64,000 nucleotides of DNA, from NCBI GenBank assembly GCA_036873135.1, contig JAPTYO010000015.1, forward strand, positions 10,581,683 through 10,645,682, given 5' to 3'. The position numbers and the translations under genes were made by a program. This stretch comes from Clarkia xantiana subsp. parviflora. Taxonomy: Eukaryota > Streptophyta > Magnoliopsida > Myrtales > Onagraceae. Shown here one piece after another: positions 21,600 to 32,862 of the stretch (positions within the stretch are counted from its first letter, which is position 1; every line of letters begins with the position of its first letter). The notes beneath the pieces were generated by a model. The model was not told the DNA's origin. It ran no database searches and was given only the letters and a program-made list of their open reading frames with translations.

Positions 21600-22660
21600 A
21601 TTTACAACAATTTTACCTGAATGATACATATGGAATGTATGTACAAAATGAAAAATCCAGGTAAATTTTTTAAAAAATAACGCAAATGCGATGCATGTTT
21701 GGAATTAAAAGCTCAACAACTAAGAGAAGATTTACAATCTATCAAAAAAAGAATCGTTTTTCCTAAAACAATGCCTATGAGATGTACATGAGATGCATAC
21801 TTGGAATGAAATTTCTACAGTTAAGAAAACTTACAAGTTATCTGGAATTTTTTTTTTTTTGTTTTTGTGTTTTTGTTTCTTTAACGAGGAAAAATTCAAT
21901 GCATCTTGGTTGCTCAAAATTAAAAAATAAAAAAAATTAAAATCAGGTGAAAAGTTTTTTTTTTTGAAAAGGATGCATATAAGATGCACAAAAATAAATA
22001 CAAGATGCAAACTTAAAAATGAAAGTTCTACAACCAAGAAAAAGTACAATTTACCTGAAAGGTTTTTTCGAAAATAATGCATATGAGATGCACATCTTAA
22101 AAAAAATCAGGTAAAAGGTTTTTTTAACAAAGAGCCCTAAAACTAAGAGAGCTTACGATTTATCTAAATTTTTTTTTTAAAAAATTAATGCATACTGGAT
22201 GCATTATTTAAAATAAAACAATTCAGGTAAAATTTTTGAAATGATGCATATGGAATGCATGTTCGAAATTAGAAGCTCTAATAGCTGAAGGGGAATTACA
22301 ATTTTTCCTAAAATGTTTGTTTACATGCGCGACGCGCTAACCAAAATCACAACTTACCTGAAGATTTTTTTTAAAGAAAAAAATAATGCGTATGAAACGC
22401 AAGTTTGAAATATAAAAAAAAAAATTCAGGTTAGAGGTTTTTTTAAAAAAAAACAATGCATACAAAATGCATGTTCGGAAATAAAATTTCTAAATGACTA
22501 ACTACTTAGCTGAAATTTTTTTTTTTTTTTTAAATGCAGTTAGATGAATGCATGGGAATAAAAGTTACACAGTTAAAAAAAACTTACAGTTTTCCTGACA
22601 ACTCTTTTTTACAACAAAAAAACACGGATAAAACACAACATGTTAGGGGGTAAAAAAATG
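21600..22660. repeat. Degenerate tandem repeats with ATGCATATGAGATGCA motifs
   Basis: About ten diverged units share TTACCTGAA, an A/T homopolymer, AATGCATATGAGATGCATGTTCGAAAT and AAAGCTCTA. A/T tract lengths vary strongly. No coding sequence. Confidence 0.75.
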
Positions 22661-23067
22661 TGTGGTTTTGCTCTACAAGGTAGGTTCCACTGATAGGTTC
22701 CCGATAAGGTGGTTTCCTCACTCCATCATAGGGATCATAAGACCTTCACAAGCGAGTAGAGTTTTTCCGAGCCGTATCGGCGGCCCAGCCGCTCCGGTCG
22801 TACCATACTAAACCTCCGGGGTTCCTAGTCGCCCTGGGTTTTAGGCGTTTTGGAGATTACACTAAAGTGGGTGTGTGCAAATTTAAATAATACATACACA
22901 ACAAAGAAAAATAGTTAGTCATAATAAAAACTTAACTCCACACCTGAAATCACAAAAAAAACAAGTTAGATCTGTGAAATAAAAATAAAAATAAAAATAA
23001 AAATAAAAATAACAAAATTCTAACATGGCAAAAAGTGAACATACTGAGCCCGAACCCTCTAGATCTT
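22661..23067 (-). other. Element A 5' leader region
   Basis: A GC-richer stretch (22675-22870) then AT-rich sequence with a (TAAAAA)n-like run near 22980. It lies just downstream of the primer site in the - strand sense. No gene seen. Confidence 0.5.
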
Positions 23068-23087
23068 CCACAGCAGAGTCGCCAAAT
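23068..23087 (-). other. Element A primer-binding site
   Basis: On the - strand, ATTTGGCGACTCTGCTGTGG follows the LTR end CTGACA. TGGCGACTC matches the 3' end of a tRNA ending GAGTCGCCA (Arg type, from general knowledge). Confidence 0.7.
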
Positions 23088-24413
23088 TGTCAGACCCTAA
23101 AAATCTGACTTACGGCGAATTACGTTTTGAAAACGTGGATTTTGAAAAGAGTCGCCACTAGTTAATTATTAGGCTAACTAGAATCCTAAATTACCTAAGC
23201 GAATAACTACTTAAACACCTAGGTATTAAATAGGTCTACGATCAGAAATACGAGTTCGGGGGTTCTGTTACGAATTAAAACTCATGGAATTAATCATGCA
23301 CTTTCGGTACTCAATTCACAAATTTGCCAATTTCACTATTTGAGCACATGTCACAAATTAATCTAACGATGCCAAGATTTAATTAAATTTCTATCATGTG
23401 CAAAATATTATCTAAGTCTAAAAACAAATTATTATCTACAACTCTTATTTAGAATGAAATCTAAAATACTAAAATTATCTAACATGCTTAAATCGAAACG
23501 TAACCTAATATATACGTACATAATTCACACAACTAAATTTAACCATTTACATCTAAATTACCTAATTAAATATAATAATAAAAAAATAACAGAAAAATAT
23601 AATAAATAAATAATAAAAAAATTAAAAATTAAAATAAAAAAGGAACTTCACACGGCTCACCTAGGGTGGATGGTGGTGGACACGCAGATTCCCGGCAGCG
23701 CAGCAGTCAGGAAGATGGCCAACCCAGGGCGGCGCGGCTGGCTAATAGGCGGACGACTGGGAGATCTGGGCGGCGTGGCGGACGGAGCGGACGGCGTGGC
23801 GGCGGGAGTGGTGGTCCGGCGAGGATGGTTGCTAGAGGTGATAGAGAGACATTGTCGGCGCGAGGTTGAAGAGGGCGGATGGCGTGGCGGACAGGGCGAA
23901 CGGCTTGGTGGGCTGGCCAATCAGGCGGCCGGAGGTCGGAATCGAGTGGCGGGTGCGGTCACCGGAAAAAAACCAGACTGCCACCGGCGGAAGAAGAAAA
24001 AAAAAGGGAAAGAAAAAAAAACTTTTACACTACAGGACAAAAATGCACAGGTTACGAGAAAAGTATTATTATTATTGCTGAATTAATTTTCTGTCTTTTT
24101 ACATTGACAATGGGTCCTTTTATAGCTAAATTAGGTCCCAATATTAGGAAAACACATTTACCTAAATATACACATTATTTATTCCGAAAATTACATATAT
24201 ATATTTATGAAAATTGTCATAAATATATAATATATATTTTTCTGAATATTACATGATATTTAATGCATATATTCTATCCTAATTTAAGCTAAACCTATTT
24301 TTAGCAACCATGTGACCTTCTATGTTTAAATATTTCCTTTTTTAAACGCGTTACACATAACATTTTTGAACGTGTTATATACGTGTCGCGCGTACCAAAA
24401 TTAGGTGTTTACA
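23088..24413 (-). repeat. Element A 5' LTR
   Basis: 1326 bp, partner of 4262-5593. The GC-rich island is at 23680-24000 and the TATA box is at 24116-24125 on the - strand. It is followed by CGCCT, the second copy of the target site in the copia-I pol. Confidence 0.92.
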
Positions 24414-24418
24414 CGCCT

Positions 24419-25990
24419 GTTGATGAACCGGTGACGGTTAAACAAGCGATGGAAGGACCCCAAGCAAAGGAATGGAGAAAAGCAATGGAGGATGAAATCG
24501 CCTCAATGAAAGCTAACTCAGTATGGTCTTTAGTTGATTTACCTGCTAACCGTAGAGCAATAGGAGCCAAGTGGGTATTGAAACTCAAACTCACTGCTGA
24601 TGGAGAAGTCGAGCGATACAAAGCTCGACTGGTTACGAAAGGATATACCCAAATTCATGGAGTGGACTTTGATGAAACATACTCACCAACTGTGCGTTAC
24701 ACCACAGTAAGGGCTATCATTGCCCTAGTTGCATGTCTCGATCTAGAGCTGCACCAAATGGATGTTAAGACCGCATTCCTCCATGGAAACTTGGAGGAAG
24801 AAATCTATATGGAGCAGCCAGAGGGTTTTATTACTCCTGGCAAAGAACTTAAAGTTTGCAAACTCCAAAGGTCTATTTACGGTCTTAAACAGTTGTCTCG
24901 GCAATGGTATCGCAGATTACACGAGGAAATCGTCGGAAAAGGATTTGTGAATCTTCACGAGGATCCTTGTGTATACACTAAGACCTCTGGGTCTAAGTAT
25001 GTCATCATAACACTATACGTAGATGACATACTCATTGCTGCGAACGACATGAGTTTCATGAACAAATCAAAGTCCTGGTTAGCGTCAGCATTTGAGATGA
25101 AAGACATGGGAGAGGCCACGTACATCTTAGGCATTAAGATTGCCCGAGATCGTGCTGCCTGGACATTGTGTCTGTCTCAAGAATCTTATATCAACAAACG
25201 GTTGAAAAGATTAAGAATGCTCGATGCTAAACCCGTGGATACGCCGGTTGTGTTCGGGTGCGCGCTGTCAAAGCGTGATGGACTGAAAAACCAACAGCAG
25301 CGTGAACAAATGAAGGGGGCAGAGTACCTAAGCATGGTAGGGAGTCTTATGTACGCCATGCTATGTACTCGACCAGATATCTGTTACGCTGTGGGCCTAG
25401 TAGCAAGATTCCAATCAGATCCTAGTTATCAACATCTAAAGGCCGTAAAACGAATTATAAGGTATCTGAAAAGTACTGCCGACTATGTTCTGTGCTATAA
25501 GGGCAAGCAAATAGAATTGACCGGTTATAGTGACGCCGACCACGGTGGCGATCCAGATGATCGTAAGTCCACCACAGGAGGAGTTTTCCTTCTTGCTAAT
25601 GTTGCCATACCTTGGGTGAGCAAGAAGCAATCATGTGTCGCGCTTTCCACTATGGAATCAGAATTCGTAGCCCTTTCTAAAAACGCACAAGAAGCGGTCT
25701 GGCTGAAAAGGCTTCTTACTGCATTAATTGGCACTGGCAAAGAGAGTAATCCCGTCAAGGTATACTCCGACAGTTAGGCAGCCATTGCAGCAGTTAAGAA
25801 TCCAAAGTACCATAGTAGAACCAAACACATTGATGTGAAATACAATTATGCTAAATCTGTTCTGGAAGACAACATAATCGCTTTAGAATACTTGTCCACA
25901 GATAAAATGGTTGCAGATCCATTAACTAAGCCATTACGTACAGAGATCTTCGAAAAGCACGTAAAACTGCTTGGATTACGTAGGGCTTAA
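24419..25990 (+). pseudogene. copia-I reverse transcriptase and RNase H (broken)
   Basis: Continuation of the copia-I polyprotein after element A. The RVT_2 domain opens with WRKAMEDEIASMKAN. It includes VKTAFLHGNLEEEIYM, IYGLKQLSRQWY and the catalytic LYVDDILI. A tether and a copia RNase H follow (SDADHGGDPDDRKSTTG, then STMESEFVALS). An in-frame TAG at 25775-25777 interrupts the RNase H just after VYSDS. The frame then reads on to the natural stop at 25988-25990. RT would copy element RNA and RNase H degrade the template; the stop and the split by element A make this copy inactive. Confidence 0.9.
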
Positions 25991-27123
25991 GTGAGTGACA
26001 TGTATGAGCGATAACATTTTGACATTTGAAATAATATTATTTCGGTTGAATAAAAGAATTGCAAACTGAGTATATGATCTATCGACGTCATAATGAAATA
26101 TAACATCGGATTTTACGGTCTATAAACTAAGTCGTAGGAAGAGGTAAAACTCTTCCACCAAAATTATGTCGAATGTGAACCATGCCTCGTCACACTGGCA
26201 CGGTCATCTTGCAAGGAGAAGGGGACCTCTACCCAACAAGATTAGCTAAGAACCAGGGGGATAAACCTGGTTAAACGAAACGATAACACTGTCACGCTTA
26301 ATGCATGACTTAATCTTCGTTTTGTAAATCGCCGTGTTGGACCCAGTCCATCATTAAAATCACATTCAGGACTAGGTGAAAGATTCTGTGATAGCATGAT
26401 TGACATATCCCAATCCTGGCCAGTCCAGGTGTGCTATCGACGCGTGCTTCATACTACGCGTGCCATGTTCAACCACGGGGTCTTGCTCAGTTGTGCTAGC
26501 TATAATCCTAGTGATTCAAAATGTGTATACTTCTTCACCTTGAGCATGTGATTGATCCTGCATGTCTTATGAAGAGGCATCTAAAGTATCCTCACGGACT
26601 CAGAACTTATACCTAAGGTCTAGCTCAATGTTCGCTTCCCGGCGTACGAGCGTAGAGCAAAAAAAAACGGCCAAGTGACCACGTCTTCGAAACCGGTTGA
26701 GTTAGAATAAGGGTATAAGCGATGGGGATGGTCAAGTTCACCTATAATTCACCGACTCTTGTGTTCACTAGGTGGCCGCCAACCGGATATTAGTTGAAGG
26801 TTGTGAACACTTGTAACGGATGCCCTGGAGAAGTATTCCTATGTGGAAAACTGGGCAATCGGAGAATTATCAGTTGACCAAGGATACAGTGCGGTACATA
26901 TTTTATTTTAACAGGATTGATTTACGAAAGGGAATCAACGTTGTGCAGGCGCTACATTACTCCTAACAAATGAGTAGCACGAGCCCGTCGTATCCGCCGG
27001 TCGCACGGAAAACCTCGTATGAACTATTCGGAGACGGAGACAAAGACTGAAGACTGAGATGTTGATGCTATTGGATAACTATATATTAACAGCCCCCCCC
27101 CCCCCATTTCGGCGAGTGGGAGC
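25991..27123 (+). other. copia-I 3' untranslated region
   Basis: 1.1 kb with no coding potential and no envelope-like ORF. It ends in the purine-rich GCGAGTGGGAGC that abuts the LTR. It holds a C13 run at 27093-27105. The last 350 bp recurs at 28284-28610. Confidence 0.65.
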
Positions 27124-27701
27124 TGTTAGCATATGGTGACGTGGCGCCGTAATTGGAAGCCCGTTAATGCTAAGGAAATTACCTAAGTTAATTAGGTAAT
27201 TGTCACATTAGGGTAATTGGACCAAACCCTAACCTTAATTGACATGGGAGGCCCAAAATTGGGCCTCCCCCTTTTTAGCATGGTTCGGCCGAAATAAGTC
27301 CCACATTGGTTGGAGTGGACTTTTGTCCACTCCACCAATCCTATATATAGGGGACTCACCTAATGGGTTTACACAATTCATTAAGAATAAGAAGTACCTC
27401 CATTGAGGAACTTGAGAGAAACCCTCTCACCCCCTTAGTAGTGATTTTCGGTGCACATCTTAGTCCGAGGTTTTGTCCCCGTTGAAGAATCGATCAGAGG
27501 CTTTGTTGTGGAGCTTATGCCGCGTAGGACTTTTTCTCACGAAGAACTTGTACGAGTTCCAACCGGAGGATCAGAACTCCCTCCACAATGTTCTTGGGCA
27601 GGAAAGCTATTGAGGTATGTGTACTTTATTCCGCTGCGTAATTAGATTACTTACTAGTACACGATTAGCATTCCGTAGCATTACGTCCCCGTAATCCAAC
27701 A
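27124..27701 (+). repeat. copia-I 3' LTR
   Basis: 578 bp, TGTTAGCATATGG to GTAATCCAACA, with a TATA box (CCTATATATAGGGG) near 27342. Related LTRs occur at 27711-28047 (part) and 28611-29206. Confidence 0.82.
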
Positions 27702-28059
27702 TTATCTTCCTAAGTTGTGAGACAAAAAGAAAACCATCCTCCCTAAATATAAGCTAGTTCGGCCGAAACTACCAGGAGCAAATGAGGTGCCAAATTGCGT
27801 CGAGCAGTTTACTCCAAGAGATCCATCCCGCGAATAATCGACTGAGGCTTTGCTGTGAGGCATAATCTGCGTAGGGCTTCTCTAACAGGAACCTCTACAG
27901 GAACCGTCCGGCGGATCGAGAACTCCCATACACGGTCATGGGCTACATGAAACAATATAGGTATGTGCACCTTATTCCGCTGCGTATTAGTTACCATGCA
28001 CGTACTTAGGGTTTTCTTTCCGTAGGATTAATCCCCTATATCCAACAATATGAACCATT

Positions 28060-28283
28060 AATATTCCGAAAATATACATATATATTTATCTATTTTACCA
28101 TAAATACACATAATATATTTTTCGAATATTTTACAATATTTAATGCATATACACTGTCCTATTTTAAGTCATCCCTATCTTTAGAAAATTCGTGACCTTC
28201 CATATTTAAGTACTTCCTTTTTTAAACGCGTCACATATGACATTTTGAACGTGCTACGCGCGGACCAAAATTAGGTGTTTACA
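28060..28283 (-). repeat. Truncated element-A-type LTR fragment
   Basis: It matches the terminal 230 bp of the element A LTR (5345-5593), ends exactly at ATTAGGTGTTTACA, and is more diverged than the two intact LTRs. Confidence 0.8.
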
Positions 28284-28610
28284 GCCACCAACCTGATATT
28301 AGTTGAAGGTTGTGAAACTTGTACGGATGCCCTGAAGGAGTATTACTATGTGGAAACTGAGCAACTGGAGAATGATAGTTGACCTAGGATACAGTGCGGT
28401 ACAATATTGTTTTAACAGGTTGATTAAAGATGGGATTCACGGGCGCTACAACACTCATAACATATGAGTAGGACGATTCCCTTCGTATCCGCTGGTCGCA
28501 CGGCAAACCTCGTATGAACTATTCCGAAGCAGGGCTGGATCGAAGATAAATGTTGATGTGTTGGTCGACAACATATTAACAGGCACCCTCCCATTCCGGC
28601 GAGTGGGAGC

Positions 28611-29206
28611 TGTTGGCATATGGAGATTGGACCGTCGTAATAAGGAGCCCATTAATATAAGCCAGTAACCTAAGACAATTGGGTTATGTCACATTAGGGA
28701 TTTTGAGCTAGGCCTAAAATCCGAATTGACATGAGAGGCCCAAAATTGGGCCTCCCTAGCTTAATGTGGCTGGCTGAATTATAGGATGGCAAAGTGGACT
28801 TTTGTCCACTTTGCTCCATTTATAAATAGGGAGTGCTATGGGATTTATTAAGTACTAACCCTCTATTCCTTTGTGGTGATATTAAAAAAAATTCATCCTC
28901 CTTATATATCATGTGGTTCAGCCGAAACCCTTGTCTCCCTAGGAGGTGCCAAATTGTTTCAAGCAATTTAGTCCGGTGATCCATCCCGCTAAAGAATCGA
29001 CAGAGGCTTTTATGTGGAGCATAATCCGCGTAGGGCTTCCTTAACCAGAACCTCTACGGAAACCGTCTGGCGGATCGGTAACTCCCTCAGTGATCTTAGG
29101 ACTACAGGAAACATTGTAGATATGTGCACTATCTTCCGTTGCGTATTAGTTACCATGCACGTATTTAGGGTTTTTTTTCCGTATTATTTAACCTCGTAAT
29201 CCTACA
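28611..29206 (+). repeat. LTR of the second copia remnant
   Basis: Starts after the same purine tract GAGTGGGAGC as copia-I. It has TTTATAAATAGGG as a possible TATA box near 28818. Confidence 0.75.
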
Positions 29207-29331
29207 AAGTCCACCCTAGTAATAAAAAAAACCAAAAGCATTATGCTTTTAGAGCATGTAGAAAAATCTGTATAAAGTATGCAAAAAATGGGGGATATTA
29301 TGCCCCAATTGTAATATGTAGAGCCACCCCT

Positions 29332-29367
<36 letters not shown>

Positions 29368-30001
29368 AATAAGGTAAAATTATTTAATTATAAGTTATGT
29401 TTTGCCTTGTTACTTAATGCATCACTATATTTTAAAATGTTGCTAGATGCACCACTTTATTAGTTCATCAGTAAATTTTATGTTAAAAATGTTGTCAACG
29501 CATATATTTTCATGTGAACTTACCAACTAACCTATGGTAATACTTGAGACATTGAGAATACTAAAAACGTAACAAATTATAACAAAATAACGGAAAAGAG
29601 AAACAAATTAATAATAAATAAAAAGAAAATTCTAAAAATATTGAAACATATTTTAATATGATTTTACTAAAAAAATTACAAAACAACTAATATATTTCAT
29701 GTTTGCAACATGTACAGCATCATCATTTTAAGACATATTTAACAGTAAATTAACATAGTGGTGTATCTAGTCATATTTCAAAACACAGTGGTGCATTTGG
29801 CAATTATAAAAAAGATGATGCATATGACAACATGGTCAAAACATAGTAGTGCATTTAACTAATTAACCCTTGTAATAATAAACATTAATAATAATAAAAT
29901 AAATATTTATTTATGATATAAATATATTATATTCATAAGCATTTATATATATTTGGTAAAACATAAGCATATATAGATGATATTCACCGGACGAGACCTT
30001 A
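29207..30001. other. AT-rich intergenic DNA with a probable MITE
   Basis: No gene. A (TA)n run lies at 29335-29365. Between about 29370 and 29880 the two ends are imperfect inverted copies: left TTAATGCATCACTATATTTTAAAA and GATGCACCACTTTAT, right ATAGTGGTGTATCTAGTC and ATAGTAGTGCATTTAACTAA. This looks like an old fold-back MITE. Confidence 0.5.
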
Positions 30002-32580
30002 GAGTACTTCCAATAGTAGTGCCTAGTGCCTAGTGCCTAGTTCCATGTTGTAAATTTATTATTGTAGAGAGTGCCTAGTGCCTAGTGCTATTTACTGTTG
30101 GTCCCTACTGGTAATGATTAAATAGGCACTTGCATTTTCAATAGGAGTGCCTTGTTCCAAAATGGGAGTGCCTAGTTCCAATTTTTGCCACTGGACGCTG
30201 ACTAGGCGCCACTAGGCGTGACTAGGATTACTAATATTACTGTTTTGCCATTGTTGAGTGAATAGTGAAGTGGGACAGTGCCTACTAGTAGGAACTCTCA
30301 AGTTACTGTTCATGTCGGTGCCAACTTTTTAATATTATTATTTTATTCGATTGTGTTGCTCATCTCTTTGATTGTATATATATTCGGTTACGCTAAGTCA
30401 GATAGACAAGAGCCGTAATCAGTCATTTTGAATATTATGTAACATAAATAACGACACGAACCAAAATTACTACTTTATAACTTTGAATCAATTTCGAAAT
30501 TTCCATATCTAATTTGTTTATATGTTACCATGTTGAATAACCGTTAATTCTAAATTTTGAAATAGTATAACATTTCAAATTATTAAATATGGAAAATAAT
30601 TACTACAAAATATTATATTATTTTAATGCATATATATTTTTATATATTTTACGTGTTATATTATATTATATTATTATATGAAAGAAATATATCTTTTACG
30701 ATAAATTATTCTAAAAATTATACTCTTAGAATGATGCATATATAATATATTTCTAATTTACATATATTGGAAATCATATATAAAAACACATGATCAATGC
30801 AATAATCGATTTACTAATATGATCATGGATGTACATAAACGTGAATATGTTGATGATGTTGAATTAAGATATGTCAATCAACGTATAACAGATATACACT
30901 GATTATGGTGAAATAATAGATTCAATGAATTTGATTGATCAATGTTATTATATCAACAATTATACTTATCAATCATTCTGCATGCCGCATGGGGACTGCA
31001 CCTAATAGTAATTTTACCTTGGTCAAGTAACGTATAATTATTGCAATGAATTGACAATAGAGAACTATGGATATGCACGAACCGGTCGGGCCCGAATATG
31101 TTCCGAACTGGATTGGTACTAATTAAAATAGTATGGTCCGGTATGGACTGAATTTGAAATTAGCACTAAAAATTCTGGACCGGTTTTGGACTGGAACTGT
31201 AAAAAAAAGTCTAGTTCGGTTCAAAACTGGTCCGACCCATTTTCCTATACAAATTTACCCTAATTTAAAAAAAAAAAAACAAAAAACCGATCCTCCGACA
31301 AAACTGATCCAGTTAAAAACCAGTTCAAAACAGTCTGGTCCAGTCAAAAATAAATTTTTTGAGAAGTATATTACTGGTTTTTGGTCTGGTTCTCCTCTCG
31401 CATAATTGGTCTGTTTGGAACCGGTTCAGTCTATACCAGTTCCGAACCGACCGGACCGGTTATTTTCTTATCCTATAAAAAAAAATTTACATCAGTGAAT
31501 ATATAATGCAAAAATTATATTTGAATTATGAAATTATGTGGGTCCCAATGTAGAAGTGGAACTTGGCCTCCACTACTGAAGAGAGTGCCAATTTTACAGT
31601 GCCATTTACTGTAGCAAATACTGTAGCAGTGCCACTTTGATGAGTTGGCAGTGACGTGGGGCTGGCAATGGTGCGGTGAAAATCAAATAACCATGGTTAT
31701 TCGCACCATTTACCGCAATGGTTAACCGCACCATTATGGTGAGGGGCGGTTATGGTGATGAATCTTGTAACCGCAATGGTTATGGTTGTGGTGATGGTAT
31801 TCAGTCTATAACCGCGGTTATAACCATCACCTCTATATATATAATATTAATATATTATATATATATAAATATATTACTAATAATTATATATATATACATT
31901 ATTAGTCAAATATTATAATTTTTATTCTGTTTCCTTTCCCACCCACTATTTTTTTTTGCCAAGCAATTCCTAACATTCAATCTTGACCCTTTATTTTTTT
32001 GCCAAGCGATTCCCACCATTCAATTTCAATCTGTCTTAATTTGTTAAACTCAATCTCACTCTCACTCTCAGAGACTCAAACTCTCGTTCACTTCTTCATT
32101 TGCCTATGTCAACTGACAAGTGAGAGTAATTCAGCAATTACATAAATATGCCTAATTTATGTCTATATTTCTTATTATTAGGTAACCACGATTGGAAGTG
32201 ATGGCGAATGAGGATCGATGATCGCAAGTGATAAGTGATTGAATATGTTTTTTTTTTTTTTTAAATTTAGTGTAACAATGAAGTTACGTTTAATTTGGAT
32301 TTTGTGTATGAAACTGAATGTATGTTTACTTTTATTTTATGAAACAATGATGTTGTATTAGTTTGAATGATTGTGGTTAAATGGTTTAACCGTGGTGAAA
32401 AACCATGGTTATGGTATGAAGAATCATAACCGCAGTGGTTATGGTTATGGTTATGGTATGAGTGAAAAAAATATGGTATGGTTATGGTATTAGTGCTATT
32501 CGCACCATACCCTCACCATCGCCAGCCATAGACGTGGCTGCTGATGTGGAGGCACTAGGCACTTGCTATTGGAAGTGCTC
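30002..32580. mobile_element. Non-autonomous TIR DNA transposon with TTA target sites (PIF/Harbinger-like)
   Basis: Terminal inverted repeats: left GAGTACTTCCAATAG then AGTGCCTAGTGCC, right (reverse complement) GAGCACTTCCAATAG then AAGTGCCTAGTGCC. Both sides are flanked by TTA (29999-30001 and 32581-32583). A TTA target site and such ends fit Tourist/PIF-Harbinger derivatives. No transposase frame is present. A hAT-like insertion (31660-32529) lies near its right end. A GC-rich stretch with repeated ACCGGTCCGG-type motifs (about 31075-31470) may be another small nested element. Confidence 0.72.
31660..32529. mobile_element. hAT-like MITE nested in the TTA element
   Basis: Inverted ends GGCTGGCAATGG and (reverse complement of the right end) GGCTGGCGATGG. 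The flanking 8 bp are TGACGTGG and AGACGTGG, seven of eight matching, which fits the 8-bp hAT target site. The interior is built from GGTTATGG-type repeats and an (AT)n region. No transposase. Confidence 0.6.
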
Positions 32581-32689
32581 TTAGCCCTCTGCCTTGATCT
32601 ATGTCTCAGTTAATCTCAGCCGTAAATTAACATGTTCATCTTCTTTTTGTGTTTTCTCTCTCCAATTTGTTATCTTGCTTTTATTATAA

Positions 32690-32797
32690 TAATCTATCCT
32701 ACCCACACGTGACAAATAACCTATTGAAAAAAACCAAACAAAAATGGCCAAAACAAAAAACTAACAAAAAAAATAAGTTCATCATCATTTCTATTCG

Positions 32798-32862
<65 letters not shown>

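Larger units (their letters stand above)
4262..24413 (-). mobile_element. Element A: non-coding Ogre/Tat-like LTR retrotransposon, antisense, nested in copia-I
   Basis: The LTRs at 4262-5593 and 23088-24413 are about 98% identical. The element is flanked by a 5-bp target-site duplication with one mismatch (CGTCT at 4257-4261, CGCCT at 24414-24418). Orientation is - strand for three reasons: a TGGCGACTC-type primer site lies beside the right LTR, a polypurine tract lies beside the left LTR, and the TATA box reads TATAAAA only on the - strand. That primer type is known from Ogre-like elements (tRNA-Arg, from general knowledge). No gag or pol remains, so it is a large non-autonomous derivative that needs proteins in trans. 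Without nested element B it would be about 8.4 kb. Confidence 0.85.
1625..27701 (+). mobile_element. Ty1/copia retrotransposon copia-I, decayed, interrupted by a 20-kb nested insertion
   Basis: The gene order gag, protease, integrase, RT, RNase H is diagnostic of Ty1/copia. Coding remains lie at 1625-4261 and 24419-25990. Removing the nested element (4262-24413) and one 5-bp target-site copy rejoins one reading frame (residues FTLTS continuing into VDEPVTVKQAM). A 1.1-kb 3' untranslated region, a purine-rich tract (GCGAGTGGGAGC) and a 578-bp 3' LTR follow. Several in-frame stops and a lost protease aspartate show that it is dead. The 5' LTR was not found, so the left boundary given is only the gag start. 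Confidence 0.85.
27702..29206 (+). mobile_element. Second copia remnant related to copia-I, with internal deletion
   Basis: Order: the 3' half of a copia-I-type LTR (about 27711-28047), a scrap of an element-A-type LTR (about 28060-28283), a copia 3' untranslated segment matching 26775-27123 (28284-28610), and a complete 596-bp LTR (28611-29206, TGTTGGCATATGG to TAATCCTACA). The simplest reading is a related element, itself once invaded by an A-type element, that then lost nearly all of its interior by deletion. No coding sequence remains. Confidence 0.72.

Noticed and set aside
23657..23920. 87-codon Pro/Ser/Arg-rich frame on the - strand in the element A LTR
   Set aside because: Not open over the same length in the partner LTR (4840-5100); likely a by-product of the GC-rich island.
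26000..27120. Envelope-like ORF between copia-I RNase H and 3' LTR
   Set aside because: No frame longer than a few dozen codons and no membrane segment in this stretch.
31066..31480. Separate hAT-type MITE marked by ACCGGTCCGG repeats
   Set aside because: Composition and repeated motifs are suggestive, but I could not find matching ends or an 8-bp target-site duplication.
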